Assembly (NCBI GenBank): GCA_023376005.1
Contig: CM042156.1
Coordinates: 48,454,981-48,518,980 of the forward strand
Source: Doryteuthis pealeii
Taxonomy: Eukaryota; Mollusca; Cephalopoda; Myopsida; Loliginidae
DNA length: 64,000 nt
Direction: 5' to 3'
Shown here piece by piece: positions 20,672 through 31,455 of this stretch (position 1 is the first letter of the stretch; every line of letters starts with the position of its first letter). The notes under the pieces were generated by a model that had not been told where the DNA came from, did not search any database, and saw only the letters and a list, made by a program, of their open reading frames with translations. Position numbers and translations under genes: made by a program.

Positions 20672-20734
20672 GGAGAGAGAAAAGAGAGAGAGAAAATGAG
20701 TGAGTGAGTGAGTGAGAGAGAAAGAAAAGAAAAG

Positions 20735-20784
<50 letters not shown>

Positions 20785-20800
20785 AGATCAAGAGAGAGAG
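20279..20800. repeat. (GA)n-rich satellite
   Basis: Purine-only DNA with (GA)n interrupted by 'aaatgagtg', 'gaaaggga' and 'gagtgagtgagtg'. The very long open frames in this tract (20184-20882 on the minus strand) are composition artefacts. Confidence 0.95.
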
Positions 20801-21027
20801 ACTTAACACGTGGATGATCAAGAGATGGATGACCGCAAGGTGTGTAACTCCGGGGGGTGATTACCGGACTCATTGTCAACAACTTGTGAAACTAGTTTTA
20901 GCCGTAATTGCCCCCCCCCCCTTTCGCCCGGCCCAATAAAGATGTTCTTGTGAAAATGATATAGGTTCCTTTTGGGACGGATAAATTGATCATCAATTCA
21001 GATAAAAATAAGAAAGCATTCATAATA

Positions 21028-21072
<45 letters not shown>

Positions 21073-21252
21073 GAACTCATCATATTAGTAATAGCCTGAC
21101 AGATAAACTTTGTAATAAATGCATCATATGATGCTGGCGCACGTGCGCGCACACACCCACACACACATACACACACAAAAATACGTATACAGATATAGAT
21201 ATAAATGCTTTATCCATGATGTTGAGCACTGTTTACTTACAAATATAGGCCC

Positions 21253-21329
<77 letters not shown>

Positions 21330-21407
21330 GTGTTTTTGTGCACGCTGGCACCTGAGTGAGTACGAGGTCAGATGAATGATGAATCGAGACAAAAATAGTG
21401 AAGTGCC

Positions 21408-21461
<54 letters not shown>

Positions 21462-21530
21462 GTGTGCGTGTGTGTGTGCGTTCTTGAGTGCGTGGGCAGT
21501 AGATAAACAAACGTTTTCTAAGAATGTTTA
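20801..21530. repeat. Microsatellite cluster
   Basis: C-run at 20911-20920, (TA)n at 21030-21069, (CA)n at 21148-21176, (CT)n at 21259-21300, (TA)n at 21301-21328 and (TA)n at 21412-21457, then (GT)n. No genes between. Confidence 0.9.
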
Positions 21531-21784
21531 ATATTTGTTGAAACGAATAACTCCAAATAAAGTAAATCGCTTTCGGTTTTCTTTTATGAGTTACAATTTA
21601 TGTGAACGATTTTATTACTTATTAATCCTCATTTTATGATGTACTAGCTGAAGTGCTTGTCTACGACGGGCAAAACGTCAAGACTTATATCTCAGTTGGT
21701 CATAATGCCAGTAAAACTATTTCTTAATCAAATATTCACAACCAGACATATTTGGCTAGAATAACAGCAAATATTTACATATGC
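21531..21784. other. Spacer with a possible decayed hammerhead-like core
   Basis: 'ctgaagtgcttgtctacgac' then 'gggcaaaacg' (21649-21680) resembles CTGAAGA, stem II, GAAAC with decay at the core positions. Otherwise unassigned. Confidence 0.25.
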
Positions 21785-21935
21785 ACATATTTACCCAACC
21801 CTCCACACGAGTAGGATGGGACACAATGTCAATGTCTTAAGCGGACTTCAAAATGTTTGAATTTAGAGTTTTCTTTTTCTTAGGCTGTTTCCCTAACTAG
21901 GTTATAGTATCCAGTATGCCCAACTATGAACAAGT
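21785..21935 (-). repeat. SINE family B, 3' part
   Basis: Minus strand: 'tttgaatttagagttttct' complement, 'cttaagcggacttc', 'cacgagtaggatgggacac' and tail 'gggttgggtaaatatg'. Clear B body and tail, head absent. Confidence 0.75.
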
Positions 21936-22529
21936 AGTATATGAAAGGGGTACAAAATTAGTAAAACTCTTACATGTCTTTTGTGGTTTTTGTGGGCTTT
22001 ATGTTTCAATGAGAAGGTAAGACAAAGTCTCTCTACTGTTCAATGAACAGAGATTTAAAAAAAGGCATGTCTTAACCAGTCAAAGGCAAGAAAGGATTCT
22101 CGAATACTCACAAAAAAACCCTGTAAAAATCTAATGCTACATAATTCATAGGTAGCCTATGAATTGTGTAAGTAGTGTAGTTAGAATTTGAATTGAAGTT
22201 CAGAAGATTCAAATAACGGGTTAAGTGGAAAATTACGGTCAGTCGTTATATCTATGATTGACATGTGGTAACCTCTATTTGACCCCTGAAACATGCGTGA
22301 GATAGAAATCAGTTTTTAGTTATCAGTGTTTACCCATAGAGAATAGTTGAATGACAATCTTAAGGAAGTGGAGACCAGGAAAAAACGAAAACCACAGAAG
22401 AAACAAAAGACTGGGAAACATGTGTGTTTCACAGAAATATTTATCAATTAAAAAATTCTAAACTCTTACAGACTTGTAAATATACAATGTCTTAATTATC
22501 ATCAAAGTGTGCCAACAACAAGGATTCCT
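21936..22529. other. Unassigned stretch
   Basis: AT-rich, no domain or repeat recognised. Confidence 0.4.
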
Positions 22530-22625
22530 CTGATTCTCTCTCACCATCCATCCCTATTGGTAACAGTCTCTATAGGTTCTCTAGACAGCATTAGGTCTAT
22601 TGACGTTCTTAGCTGGTAGATTATA
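22530..22625 (-). pseudogene. RTE-like C-terminal fragment
   Basis: The minus strand of 'ctctctcaccatccatccct' to 'ctagacagcattaggtc' corresponds to the CRLEDL..AMDDRDGWRER end of RTE-type ORFs; a better preserved copy is at 41.64-41.73 kb. Short and diverged. Confidence 0.5.
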
Positions 22626-22724
22626 AATATTTATTTGTGGAACTTTTGTGTTAACTTCTGAGCATGATCTTAAGATTTCATAATTGAAACATTAATGGTC
22701 ATACTATTTCTCTGAATGTTTGAG

Positions 22725-23125
22725 ATGAGGCTTGATGCTTAGTATTATCTGCGTTATTCGGACTATTGTCCTCATCTTCATTGTTATCTGTACAACATTT
22801 CGGCCGATATGCCCTCCGGTCTTCTTAAGGTATTTCTTCTCGGACTTGGAAGCTTTCTTGTAGTCGGGAACCTTCTTGTCGTAATCGGGAGCCATCACGG
22901 AACTTCAGTCGCTTGCACCTCATACTCGGCATCCTACAATTATTATTTGTTTTGCCGAGTATGAGGTGCAGACCACTGAAGTTCTGTGATGGCTCCCGAT
23001 TACAACAAGAAGGTTCCCGAGTCTGACAGAAATACCTAAAAAAGGCCGGAGGGCATATTGGCCGAAACATTGTACAGATAACAATGAAGATGAGGACAAT
23101 AGTTCGAATAACGCAGATAATATCA
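22725..23125. mobile_element. Inverted-repeat element F, copy 2 (nearly complete palindrome)
   Basis: Arms 'ttattcggactattgtcct' (22753) and 'aggacaatagttcgaataa' (to about 23112). Inside are 'tacaacatttcggccgatat' and its counterpart 'attggccgaaacattgtaca', then units of 'ggttcccgattacaacaaga'. A second perfect stem, 'gcacctcatactcggc' and its complement, lies at 22914-22970. The + half 'aaggccggagggcatattgg' then 'ccgaaac' is hammerhead-like but has lost box I (CTAAAAA). Confidence 0.7.
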
Positions 23126-23399
23126 ATGATCATATTTTGACCATTAAATCTTATGCATCAAGTAGAACACTGTCACAATGTCAAAGAAATCAGTTGGCGA
23201 ACCATTGTCTTTGTGTCTTTGTAAAGCACCATTAAAGCAGTAACAATTTCTTTTGGAAAACTATATGCTAGAAGTATTTGTTCCATTTTCCCCAATCTAC
23301 AAACAAAAGTGTTGCCTCAAGAATATTTGCACATATTCCTTCGACGAATAATCAGAATCTGAGAAGTTGTGGATCGATTTCTCTGATAACTTCTCTGAT
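23126..23399. other. Unassigned spacer
   Basis: No recognisable feature. Confidence 0.4.
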
Positions 23400-23770
23400 T
23401 TTTCTAAATAAATTTCTTAACTTCAGATCCGATTGAGAAGCAGGGATTTATAAATCTTAACAGCTATAGCAATAACGGTTATATCTCTGTAGTTCTTAGT
23501 GATTCCGAATTCGCCTTTCTTAAGCAAGGGGAGAATGCAGCCTTTCATCCATTTATCTATTATGTTTTGGTTATACACGTTGTTGCATAATCGAAGAAGT
23601 ATTGTAATGTTGCGGCTCTGATTTGAAAGGGATGGATGACGAGTTAATAACAATTGTGAAATACTTTCCTCTATTTCTGTTTTACTTCGAGAGGCTGGAA
23701 TCTGGTTGTTGTATCTTGTGGTTTGGCTGGCTGGAATTCTTTACTGTTTCGAGAGGAACAACTTAAGATG
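23400..23770 (-). pseudogene. RTE-like reverse transcriptase, N-terminal palm fragment
   Basis: Minus strand: SKTEIEESISQLLLTRH, 'LLRLCNNVYNQNIIDKWMKG', 'ILPLLKKGEFGITKNYRDIT' and 'KIYKSLLLNRI'. The order L..CN.V....I...W..G.I.PL.KKGD...T.NYRGIT......K.Y...LLNRI matches RT blocks 1-2 of RTE-type LINEs (family knowledge). NYRDIT replaces NYRGIT. The catalytic YADD region is not in the window next to it. A frameshift or deletion lies near 23650. Confidence 0.75.
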
Positions 23771-24349
23771 CACCCGAGCATATCTTGCCTTGTGCCATTT
23801 ATAGTTCTTAATAATAACTCATGAGATTTTTTCTCATGAGATATTTTAATTTATGCCCAAGTCAAAATACCTTGGGTGACAGACACGCATCTTGCGTCTC
23901 AACTACATACTGCTTCGTTCCAAACTGACCCTTTATTCTCTCCTCTCGATACCTCTCTAACGCTTCGATACGTGATATCTCTCGGCCAGTAAAAAAATCG
24001 ACATGCGGCGTTGTGCTGACTCATCCAAAAAGTCTTTCAATGTAAACTATACGTAATCTCTTGCATTCCTGGCCTTTTCCCTTATTATGTAACAGTATGT
24101 CATAAAAGTTTCTTGTTGTTTGTATAAGACTAGGAATTACTTTTGCAAAAAAATGTGGAGATTGTGACAACATTAGAGATATGAAGATGTACATTTTCCT
24201 TATTAGGTAATTTTACAAAGGGAATTAATGTATGTTTTTTTATATAAATTGCAATCAACTTTTACATTCACATGAATTTCTTCATCCTTTTGATTAATAA
24301 AACAATGATAGAATATGGAAGATGATATAATCTAAAGATTCATTAGATG
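23771..24349. other. Unassigned stretch
   Basis: Contains a short inverted 'actcatgagattttttctca' at 23817. No gene or repeat recognised. Confidence 0.4.
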
Positions 24350-24535
24350 GCATCCAGTGTCCATACATAGCTGATGAATATAAGTTTTTGCTGGTCAGTG
24401 AACACTTGTGTGTCCAAGTCTAGGAGCCCACAGGACTTCTCCACTTCTCCAGCAAGGCCCAGCTTGTCTTACTTGGATGGTTTGTGAGATGAGAGGTAAG
24501 TGGCCGTACAGGTGTCATTTTGCTAAGAATAGTAA
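24350..24535 (-). pseudogene. RTE-like C-terminal fragment (TIQVR block)
   Basis: Minus strand: HLYGHLPLISQTIQVRQ followed by PCWRS, 'EVLWAPRLGHTSV', corresponding to QLYGHLPPISQTIQVRR..GHCWRS...LLWTP.HGRTSV of RTE-type ORFs. Frame intact for about 40 residues, then lost. Confidence 0.7.
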
Positions 24536-24693
24536 TAAAAAGCATAAATAAGGAGAAAACACTAGAATATCGAAGATGATATAATCTAAAGATTCATAAA
24601 TTTGAAAAGCTGTCAAAACATTGGAGTACAGCCAATTAAAAATGATAGCTAAAACTTTAATTGTTTTTACATGATATTATTTATTATTAGAAC

Positions 24694-25333
24694 TAGCAAA
24701 TATATGCACCCTCCGGGTGCAAGTATTTTAGTTAAGTTTTATAATAAAATATCATATTAAATTAGAAAGGCTAATGAAACTGAATAAGAATGTAGATAAA
24801 AAGATTTTGAACAGAGGGGGTATGATTGAAAAATAGAACAATTTTGAAACTAACTTTTCCATCATTTTCCGTTACTCCCGTTTTTCATTGGTAACTTTTC
24901 CTAATTTAACTATTTAGTTAAAGTAGGAAGTAAAGAATAATATTACAGTTATTTCTTCTTATTAATGGGTTTCTTTTAAGATTTATCTCTAAGAATTTTG
25001 CTCATATTCATTAAGATAACACCAAACAATTAGAAATCTATAATACTAAGCATATATTTATTAAAATCAAATTTTTAAGATCAATATGCAAATAAGCCTT
25101 CCGTTCACACTGTAAACTGCTATTTTGTTGTATATATAAATACAACTGCATATTATTAGCATGTAGATATGGTCAACAGTCTTAATGATGTAAAACAATT
25201 TTATTTATAATTGAGGTTTAAATAAAAATAAATCATGAAGAATGTAGCGTAAATAACTAAGACAGTTGTGACTTGAGTAGTAATAGAGTTTCGGTTACAG
25301 ACAGAAAAACACACAATCTCCATTATAATAAGA
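24694..25333 (-). mobile_element. Non-autonomous Helitron, complete copy
   Basis: Same ends as the 9.15 kb copy on the minus strand: TCTTATTATAATGGAG at 25333 and hairpin TGCACCC-GGA-GGGTGCA, TATATTTG, CTAG at 24694, flanked by A and T. Collinear throughout, with a few indels; 640 bp. No ORF. Confidence 0.8.
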
Positions 25334-26099
25334 TTAGATAAAAAGCAATTACAGAAATAAGAACTAGGAAATAAATAAATGAATAGAATAAGCTACATGC
25401 GGCAACAGAAAAAAATATGAACTGGCATAGAGTTTAACCATTACTATTAGAAAATATATTTATCACAGTTTAACTAAGTAATGACTTCAATTTTGAACAG
25501 AGGGTGTAGCGTTAGTTTCGTATTTGCTTGGTGGAGTTGTCTGCCCGATTTAGTTTGCTGGTGCCCGCTAAGGGGGCTATAGTATTTAAGCGCCGGGTTC
25601 AAACCCTTTCGGCCTCTTTTCTGTTCCAGTAACTACGAGCCACATGGGGTAGATTTTATCTAACCCCTTACATTACTGTAAGTTATTTACAGCATGGACT
25701 ATCCTTAGTCTCATGCTTGCACTTTTTGTATATCTTGTACCATTCATGAATGTGTTTTCATCTTTATTTATGTACTCCTTGTTTATGTACCCTTTAACCC
25801 TATGTACTTTGTATCACGCCCTATCCATGTGCTGTATATATTAAATGTTTTGTCTGTTAACCTTCGTCGGAGTTTTGTATATTCAAAGTATGTATAACTT
25901 TGAACCGTTTCTTACAAGGGTATTAATTTAAAGATACAGTAGCGACTGGGTCTCTTATTTTTATATTATTACTTGCCTTGAGCCAGACTAATCTAAACCA
26001 CTGTGTAAGCTAAAACAAATAAGGTTTGATATAGTCCCATTGTTCATATAATTATTCAGTAACAGTATAGTTTTATTTATATAACCAAAACTTCCGTGA
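25334..26099. other. Unassigned region with a tRNA-like string
   Basis: 'tggtgcccgctaagggggct' and 'gccgggttcaaaccctttcg' (25560-25612) resemble a degenerate A/B-box pair, so a SINE head or a solo LTR (it is followed by a T-rich stretch with 'ttaaatgttttgtctgttaa') is possible. I cannot decide. Confidence 0.35.
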
Positions 26100-26515
26100 A
26101 GTCGATTGCTTCTTACTGTAACAGCTGTCCGTGATTATATCGTTGCTTCTATTTAGGAAGGAGTTGTTGATTCTAATTAACTTTTTTTGTTAACGGTAGT
26201 CCATGATGATGTTGACGCTTCTATTTAGGAAAGAGTGAATGATTCTAATTATCCTCTCATAGTTAACAGCTGTCCATGATTAAATTGATATTTCTACTAT
26301 GGAAGAAATGAATGATTCTAATTAATATTTTCATGATTAATCACTGTCCATGATTATATTGATGTTTCTATTTTGGAAGGAGTGGTGGATTCTAATTAAT
26401 ATTTCATAGTTAACAGTGGCCCATGATGATATTGATTCTTCTATTTAGGAAGGATGGATTCTAATTAGCATTTCATAGTCACCAGCCATCCCTGATGATA
26501 TTGATGATCCTGTCT
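26100..26515 (+). repeat. Degenerate 70-80 bp tandem repeat, about five to six units
   Basis: Landmark 'tctatttaggaaggagt' with following 'gattctaattaatatttc' and 'agttaacagctgtccatgat' recurs near 26150, 26218, 26292, 26368 and 26440, with substitutions. Likely an old satellite patch. Confidence 0.8.
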
Positions 26516-26644
26516 CGCACTGGTTTATAGACTTATAGCTCTTATCTACTACTACTATTATTATTATAGGTCTATGTTTATGATATATTGAGCACTTACG
26601 AACGCCCCTTCAATGGAAAGGTTAAACGGTTAAAGCGTCAATCA

Positions 26645-26646
26645 GA

Positions 26647-26697
<51 letters not shown>
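26645..26697. repeat. (TA)n microsatellite
   Basis: Perfect TA repeat joined directly to the transposon end 'aggtgtgtcaaaaa'. Confidence 0.95.
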
Positions 26698-26701
<4 letters not shown>

Positions 26702-26850
26702 GTGTCAAAAATGTATCGAGATTTTTTGTTCCATTCATTGTTCATTTCTATCTTGGTAAATACAGCTTCAAACTTGGCACTTTGAATATCTACGTGTTTT
26801 GAAAAAGCAAACTTATTCAAAATACTTTTCTTTAACATAAAGAGTTTAAA
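26698..26850 (-). mobile_element. Terminal fragment of a DNA transposon
   Basis: The plus strand starts 'aaggtgtgtcaaaaatgtat'. Its minus strand 'ttccaaacttg..gctgtatttaccaag' and 'atgaacaatgaatgg' match 3.6-3.78 kb. A TA immediately outside the terminus fits a TA-targeting element of the Tc1/mariner type, but no transposase motif is seen. Confidence 0.5.
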
Positions 26851-26954
26851 AATAAAATGGTCGAATATTGCATAGATGACATTTTACAAATGGTAAACGT
26901 TATTTGTCTGTTTTCTATAGACGACCAAAATAAGTGTTGTAAGTAAGTAAAGTC

Positions 26955-27185
26955 GTCGGGGTGGCCTAAAGTCGGTATCAGCTAGACAGCGAGGGAGTCT
27001 ATCCCCTTTTACTAGCACTAGACAAAGGAGATTGTTTGTGCGTCTGAGGTGGAGTGTCACACATACCATCAGCTCCTTACTTTACCACACATATCCTGTG
27101 CTACTCATACGTTGAGTTGGCGAGGGCCGGTATCGAACCAGGGACCTTGTGGTTCCTAGTTGAACACTCAACCGACTAAATCTAC
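26955..27185 (-). repeat. SINE family C, full-length copy
   Basis: On the minus strand the head reads 'agtcggttgagtgttca', B-box-like GGTTCGATACC (here 'ctggttcgataccggcc'), 'cgccaactcaacgtatgagt', 'ggagctgatggtatgtg', 'ggggatagactccctcgctg' and 'taccgactttaggcca'. The head is tRNA-derived in style. Confidence 0.85.
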
Positions 27186-27189
27186 CGTT

Positions 27190-27445
27190 ATAAGTGATGT
27201 AAGTAAGTCGTGGGGCGGCCTAAAGTCGGTATCAGCCATTCAGCGAGGTGTCTATCCCCTTTTCAATAGCGCTAGACCAAGGAGATTGTTTTGGCGTCTG
27301 AGGTGGAGCGTCACACCTACCATCAGCTCCTTACTTTACCGCACAGATATCCGTGCTACTCATACGCTGAGTTGGCGAGGACCGGTATCGAACTAGGAAC
27401 CTTGTGGTTTCTAGCCGAACGCTCTACCGACTGAGCTAACACCAA
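27190..27445 (-). repeat. SINE family C, second head-to-tail copy
   Basis: Minus strand: 'ttagctcagtcggtagagcg' (A box TAGCTCAGTCGG), 'cctagttcgataccggtcc' (B box), 'cgccaactcagcgtatgagt', then the C body to 'ccgactttaggccgcccc'. The two copies share 'taagtaagtcg' at their ends. Best preserved internal promoter of family C in the window. It is not a tRNA gene: the acceptor stem does not pair. Confidence 0.9.
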
Positions 27446-27735
27446 ATTTTGGATGCATTGGAGCATGAGAAAGGGTTTGACGTAAAATATGTTTTTTTCT
27501 CTTCAGGAAAGGAGGAGATCACAGCAAGAGGAGACCACTAGTAATGAACATGACCAGCAGGTGGCGGTGTTTCTGTAATTCGTAACTAATACTACAGTTT
27601 TTGAAATGAATAAACTTTAAAAGAAAAAAATAATTTAAAGAAATATTTAGCTTACTAAAATAATTATTCACATTAATTAAACATTATTAATTGGGCTTTG
27701 AGAAATTCTTCAAGTTGCATATGTAAATTAATTAC
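27446..27735. other. Unassigned spacer
   Basis: AT-rich, nothing recognised. Confidence 0.4.
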
Positions 27736-28830
27736 TCATCATTCGAATTCAAATTCCGCGGGAGACTGTTTATATTTCACATAGCGCTAATTCTAGGCAC
27801 TGCCAAAGTGCCGAAAAATCTGTTTTACAAAAACAAATTTACCTCCGCCCCGATTGAAAGAAATTTACCAAAAATCAGGGATTATCCAATTTTAATGAAA
27901 TTTTCAGTGTTGATTTATCAATGAATTACTTTTATAATGCATCAGTTATTTTATTTCAAAACTTTCTGATTTTTTCAGGTCACTTAACTTTGACTCTCCT
28001 TATTTTTGGAGCGCTAAATATCGGTGGGGTTATATAAAGTCGAAACTAATTACAGTATAAATAAAAAGACAAAAGACCGATGGTGTGAATAGAAGAAAAA
28101 TGTTTTAAGCGAGCTATCCTGGTAAAATAAGTGTCGAAAATCAGAAAATAAATTTAAGATTAAAACTAAAAAAAAAATTTTGGCGATCTTTTTTTTTTTT
28201 TTTTACTCTTTTCGATAATTATTTAATTGGCTATTATTTTATAAAAGAAAAAAATATATACATCGATATTTGTTCTGTTTAAAAGGGGGGCTACATTTTC
28301 AATAGAGTTTTTCTACAAAAATTATTAGAAAACGATAATAAACTGAAGTAGTTATTAAATAAATATGTTTTTAGAATTTTAAAATATGAAATTTTAAACT
28401 TAAAATTAGGCGTTTCATATTTCAAATCAATTTCATATATTAATTTACCATAGCAGAAATACTTAATTAATCAGAAAGTTTTGAAATAAAATAATGAATA
28501 CATTATAAAATTCATTTATTAATAAATCATCACTGAAAAATTCATTAAAATCGGATAATTCCGTAATTAAATTACATGTGTAGTATTATTTTACTTTTTT
28601 TTTTTTTTTTGATGCACATTATGTTACTACTTTTCGACTTTGACAAAAATTTGACCTTAAATAATCAATTTAATTAATTTTAATTCGTTTTTAAAATGAA
28701 AAGCAGACGCCAAATTGGCAGTGCCTTGCTAATGCTCTTGTTAAAGACATGGATCCAACTATTCGCCTTCTAGCTATGGATAACTATTAGGATAGTCTTG
28801 GATCTGTAACCATGGCAACCGGGAAGGGAA
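27736..28830 (+). repeat. SINE family B, split by a long-inverted-repeat element
   Basis: Left part 27736-27796 ends 'tttcacatagcgctaat'. The right part resumes 'gctaatgctcttg' at 28730 and continues 'catggatccaactattc', 'ctagctatggataactatt'. The repeated 'gctaat' at both borders may be the target-site duplication of the inserted element. Confidence 0.6.
27797..28728. mobile_element. Long-inverted-repeat element I (MITE-like)
   Basis: Termini 'ggcactgccaaagtgcc' at 27798 and 'ccaaattggcagtgcc' ending at 28726 are inverted. Subterminal arms are also inverted: 'atgaaattttcagtgttgat' and 'ttcagtgttga..aataaatc' type blocks, then 'gcatcagttattttatttca' against 'tgaaataaaataatga'. The arms match those of element J at 29.97-30.63 kb. 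No transposase ORF. The centre is A/T-rich with homopolymers. Confidence 0.7.
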
Positions 28831-29222
28831 ACATGTGAATAAAAAGCAGCTATAGACCTGGAGAAGGATGAGCTCCGCCGGGATATTTCTGTCTACAATA
28901 AACGCCCCGATTACCAAAACCAAATTACGGTACAAGTGAAGAAGATTACTAAGGACAGACAATCCAGATAAAAAATAAAAATGTTAAAATTGATAAATCT
29001 CTTTGTGTTTAGAAATTGAAATAAGTTGAAGGTTTTTTTTATATTCGTCTCTTAGTATCGCAGTGTTCGTGGCCCATGAGTTCTTTACCCAGCGTAGACA
29101 GGTACTTCAACTAGTCATTTATAATCACTAATGTGCAATCACAGTTTCTTGAAGGAAAGCGACTCTGAGGGCAATTCAGTTGGCAAGTAAGCATCATAAG
29201 ATCTGTTTCAACGTTTAATCAC
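28831..29222. other. Unassigned spacer
   Basis: No recognised gene or repeat. Confidence 0.4.
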
Positions 29223-29775
29223 AGCTCAGTCGGTACCGTGTTCGGCTAGAAATTACAAGGTTCTTGGTTCAATATCGGCCCTCGCCAACAGCGTATGATA
29301 TTGTTACATAATCTATGCGGTTGCATAAGATTATTGTCAATCCCCTGTATTTCTAAACGGATGGCCCTTTTCATATCACGGGCGGAACTTTCCATGGAAT
29401 ATTACAGGAAGCCCGCGAAATACGTGTAGTCACGTGGGACCTGGTTGGGTCTTCAGTTTCAGTTTGGATGTCGGGCAGAGAAGAGGTACTGCCTTAACTG
29501 GAACTCACTGCATACGCGCGCTATGTTTAGTTACATGAAATGTTTAGTTAAGTAAATAAAAGCTTACGAAAATAACACGGTTTTGTGGTTGGTGAATGTC
29601 TTGGTAACAAGACTGATCTAGAAGAAGAAATGAGTTAAGTGCGACCGACCACCAAGACGAAGAGACGCTAGAAGAATAGAAGTAAGAAAGAAAGGAAAGA
29701 GGTATCAACAATATAAAGGGGGGGTAGACTCCCTCACTGTGTGGCTCATACCGATATTAGGCCGCCCACGACTTT
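29223..29775 (+). repeat. SINE family C split by a solo LTR
   Basis: The head 'cagctcagtcggtaccgtg' (A box) and 'ttggttcaatatcggcc' (B box) run to 'cgccaacagcgtatga'. The body resumes at 29712 with 'gggtagactccctcact' and 'taccgatattaggccgccc'. The missing middle is partly replaced by the LTR at 29302-29709. Confidence 0.7.
29302..29709. mobile_element. Probable solo LTR
   Basis: Starts TGTTACATAATC and ends GGTATCAACA, i.e. TGTT..AACA-type termini, flanked by 'atat' on both sides as a possible 4-bp target duplication. It contains 'aagtaaataaaagcttac' as a candidate polyadenylation region. No internal gag/pol nearby. The exact 3' end is uncertain: an earlier 'ggtaaca' at 29603-29609 is an alternative. 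Confidence 0.5.
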
Positions 29776-29968
29776 TAAAATATCTGACTAGAATTGGTGT
29801 TTTTCTTTGACAATAAAATATAAAAAAGGGAAATGAAAACAATAATGAAAGGATTTCAAATTGACCAAAATCAAGAACAAAAGACGTTCTCAAATTTCAG
29901 AAAAAAAAGTCCAAAGTGTTACTAAGAGGGGAAAACTGTTTATTGAAGTACTTAATATAAAATACTTT

Positions 29969-30453
29969 TGGTTAAATCCTACTTAACGGACATTGTATGT
30001 CACCCTGCCGAAAGAAAAAACAAAATACTAAAAATCAAGGAAACAACCGAATTTAATGAAATTTTCAGTGTTGAGACATTAATGAATAAAATATATAATG
30101 CACCAGTTATTTTATTTGAAAACTCTTACATTTTTTCAGGTCAATTAACTTTGAACCACGTATGTTTGTGAATCTGTGTTACGCCTCAAATATACGTGGT
30201 TCAAAATTAAGTGTCCTGAAAAAATGTTAGAGTTTTCTAATAAAATAACTGGTGCATTATATTGTTATTTTAGCTACAGAGTGGTGAATACATGGAATAA
30301 ACTACCTTCATCAGTAGTGAATGCTCCATCACTAAACTCCTTCAAGGCAAAGTTGGATAATCTGTGGAATGATATTAAATATTCTGTGGATTTAAAATGA
30401 ATATTTATAAGAACAGCTGACAGGTCTCAGACCTAATATACTAGCTGAAAAGA

Positions 30454-30507
<54 letters not shown>

Positions 30508-30635
30508 TTAATATATCAACATTGAAAATTTCATTAAATTCGGTTGTTTCCTTGATTTTTGTATTTTTTTTTTTTCGCCGGGGTGACATACAATGGTGGA
30601 ATTTATGTCCGTTCAGTAGGATTTAACCATAGTTT
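29969..30635. mobile_element. Long-inverted-repeat element J (same family as I)
   Basis: The left end 'ggttaaatcctacttaacgg' is inverted at the right end 'ccgttcagtaggatttaacc' (30611-30630). Inner arms 'gcaccagttattttatttg' and 'aataaaataactggtgc' flank 'cgtatgtttgtgaatctgtg'. The core arms share 'gaaattttcagtgttga' with element I. A LINE 3' end sits inside at 30265-30510. Confidence 0.75.
30265..30510 (+). pseudogene. LINE 3' end with ATT tail, nested in element J
   Basis: Reads FSYRVVNTWNKLPSSVVN, APSLNSFKAKLDNLW and a stop after SVDLK. The RV..WN.LP..VV.APS...FK..LD..W block is the extreme C-terminus of CR1/jockey-type LINE ORF2 (family knowledge). It is followed by a short UTR ('cagctgacaggtctcagacc') and (ATT)n at 30455-30505, a LINE-like 3' microsatellite tail. 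Severely 5'-truncated, as is usual for target-primed insertion. Confidence 0.8.
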
Positions 30636-31184
30636 TATAATGTTTTGTTTTTAGTAAAGTTATAAAAAATGTTGATTTTTCGATTCAGTTTCTCAGTTGT
30701 TTCAATTTTGCGGAAATATTAGTAGAAAAAAAAAAGATAATGGAAGTCATTGCAAACCAGTACATGGTCAAATGTAATAGCTTTTCAATACTTGGGTCAC
30801 TTATAAACTGCTGAACAGGACCGAAGAGTTTGAAGTCCTATCTCAATTACCATTGTATATAAAACTCTTTAGCATAAACTTCGATGTTTAATAATAATTA
30901 CAGATACAAGAATGTGTAAAATCTACAACTTTTTTTTTAGAAACTTTTATTTAATTACGCAAAATCGTATTGTGTCTCTGGTTTACAGAAGAGCAGTTTT
31001 AACTCGACACAGAAATTCTGAATGTTTTTGAAAATTGGTCGAATTCGAACCATTCAAAATTTAAGGAAATTTGATGTTTTTTCTTTTAAATCTTAAATCA
31101 GGTGTGGCGAATATTTTTGAGTTGATGCAGGCATCGATGATAATCTTCAGAAAAAAACAAAAAAACTCACTAATGTCTCTCTAT
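30636..31184. other. Unassigned AT-rich stretch (left arm)
   Basis: No recognised feature. Mirrored at about 38.75-39.31 kb. Confidence 0.4.
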
Positions 31185-31455
31185 ATATTTACAAACCCCT
31201 CCGCACGAACAGGATGCGACACAAGGTCAATTTCTTAAGCGAAGTTTAACAGGTTTGAATTCAGAGTTTTCCTTCTCCTAGACTGGTTACCTAGCCATGG
31301 TTAAAGAGTCCAGTCTGCCCTACTATTTACCCATAGCTGGAGGGAGAATTGGATTCATACCTTTCCCAAGGGTATTAGCGCCATGTGAAATTCCAACAGT
31401 TTCGTCCAGGAATTGAACTCGCGTTGACGAGTCCATTTCCTACGACTCTAATGTC
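31185..31455 (-). repeat. SINE family B, near-complete
   Basis: On the minus strand: 'aatggactcgtcaacgcg', 'gttcaattcctggacga' (B box), 'catggcgctaatacccttgg', 'ctagctatggg' type block, 'ggtaaccagtctaggag', 'aactctgaattcaaacctg', 'cgcatcctgttcgtgcgg' and 'ggggtttgtaaatatata'. Confidence 0.9.

Noticed and set aside
20184..20882. Reverse open frames of 197 and 232 codons
   Set aside because: Same cause: GA-rich satellite read as Ser/Leu repeats, with unrelated ends.
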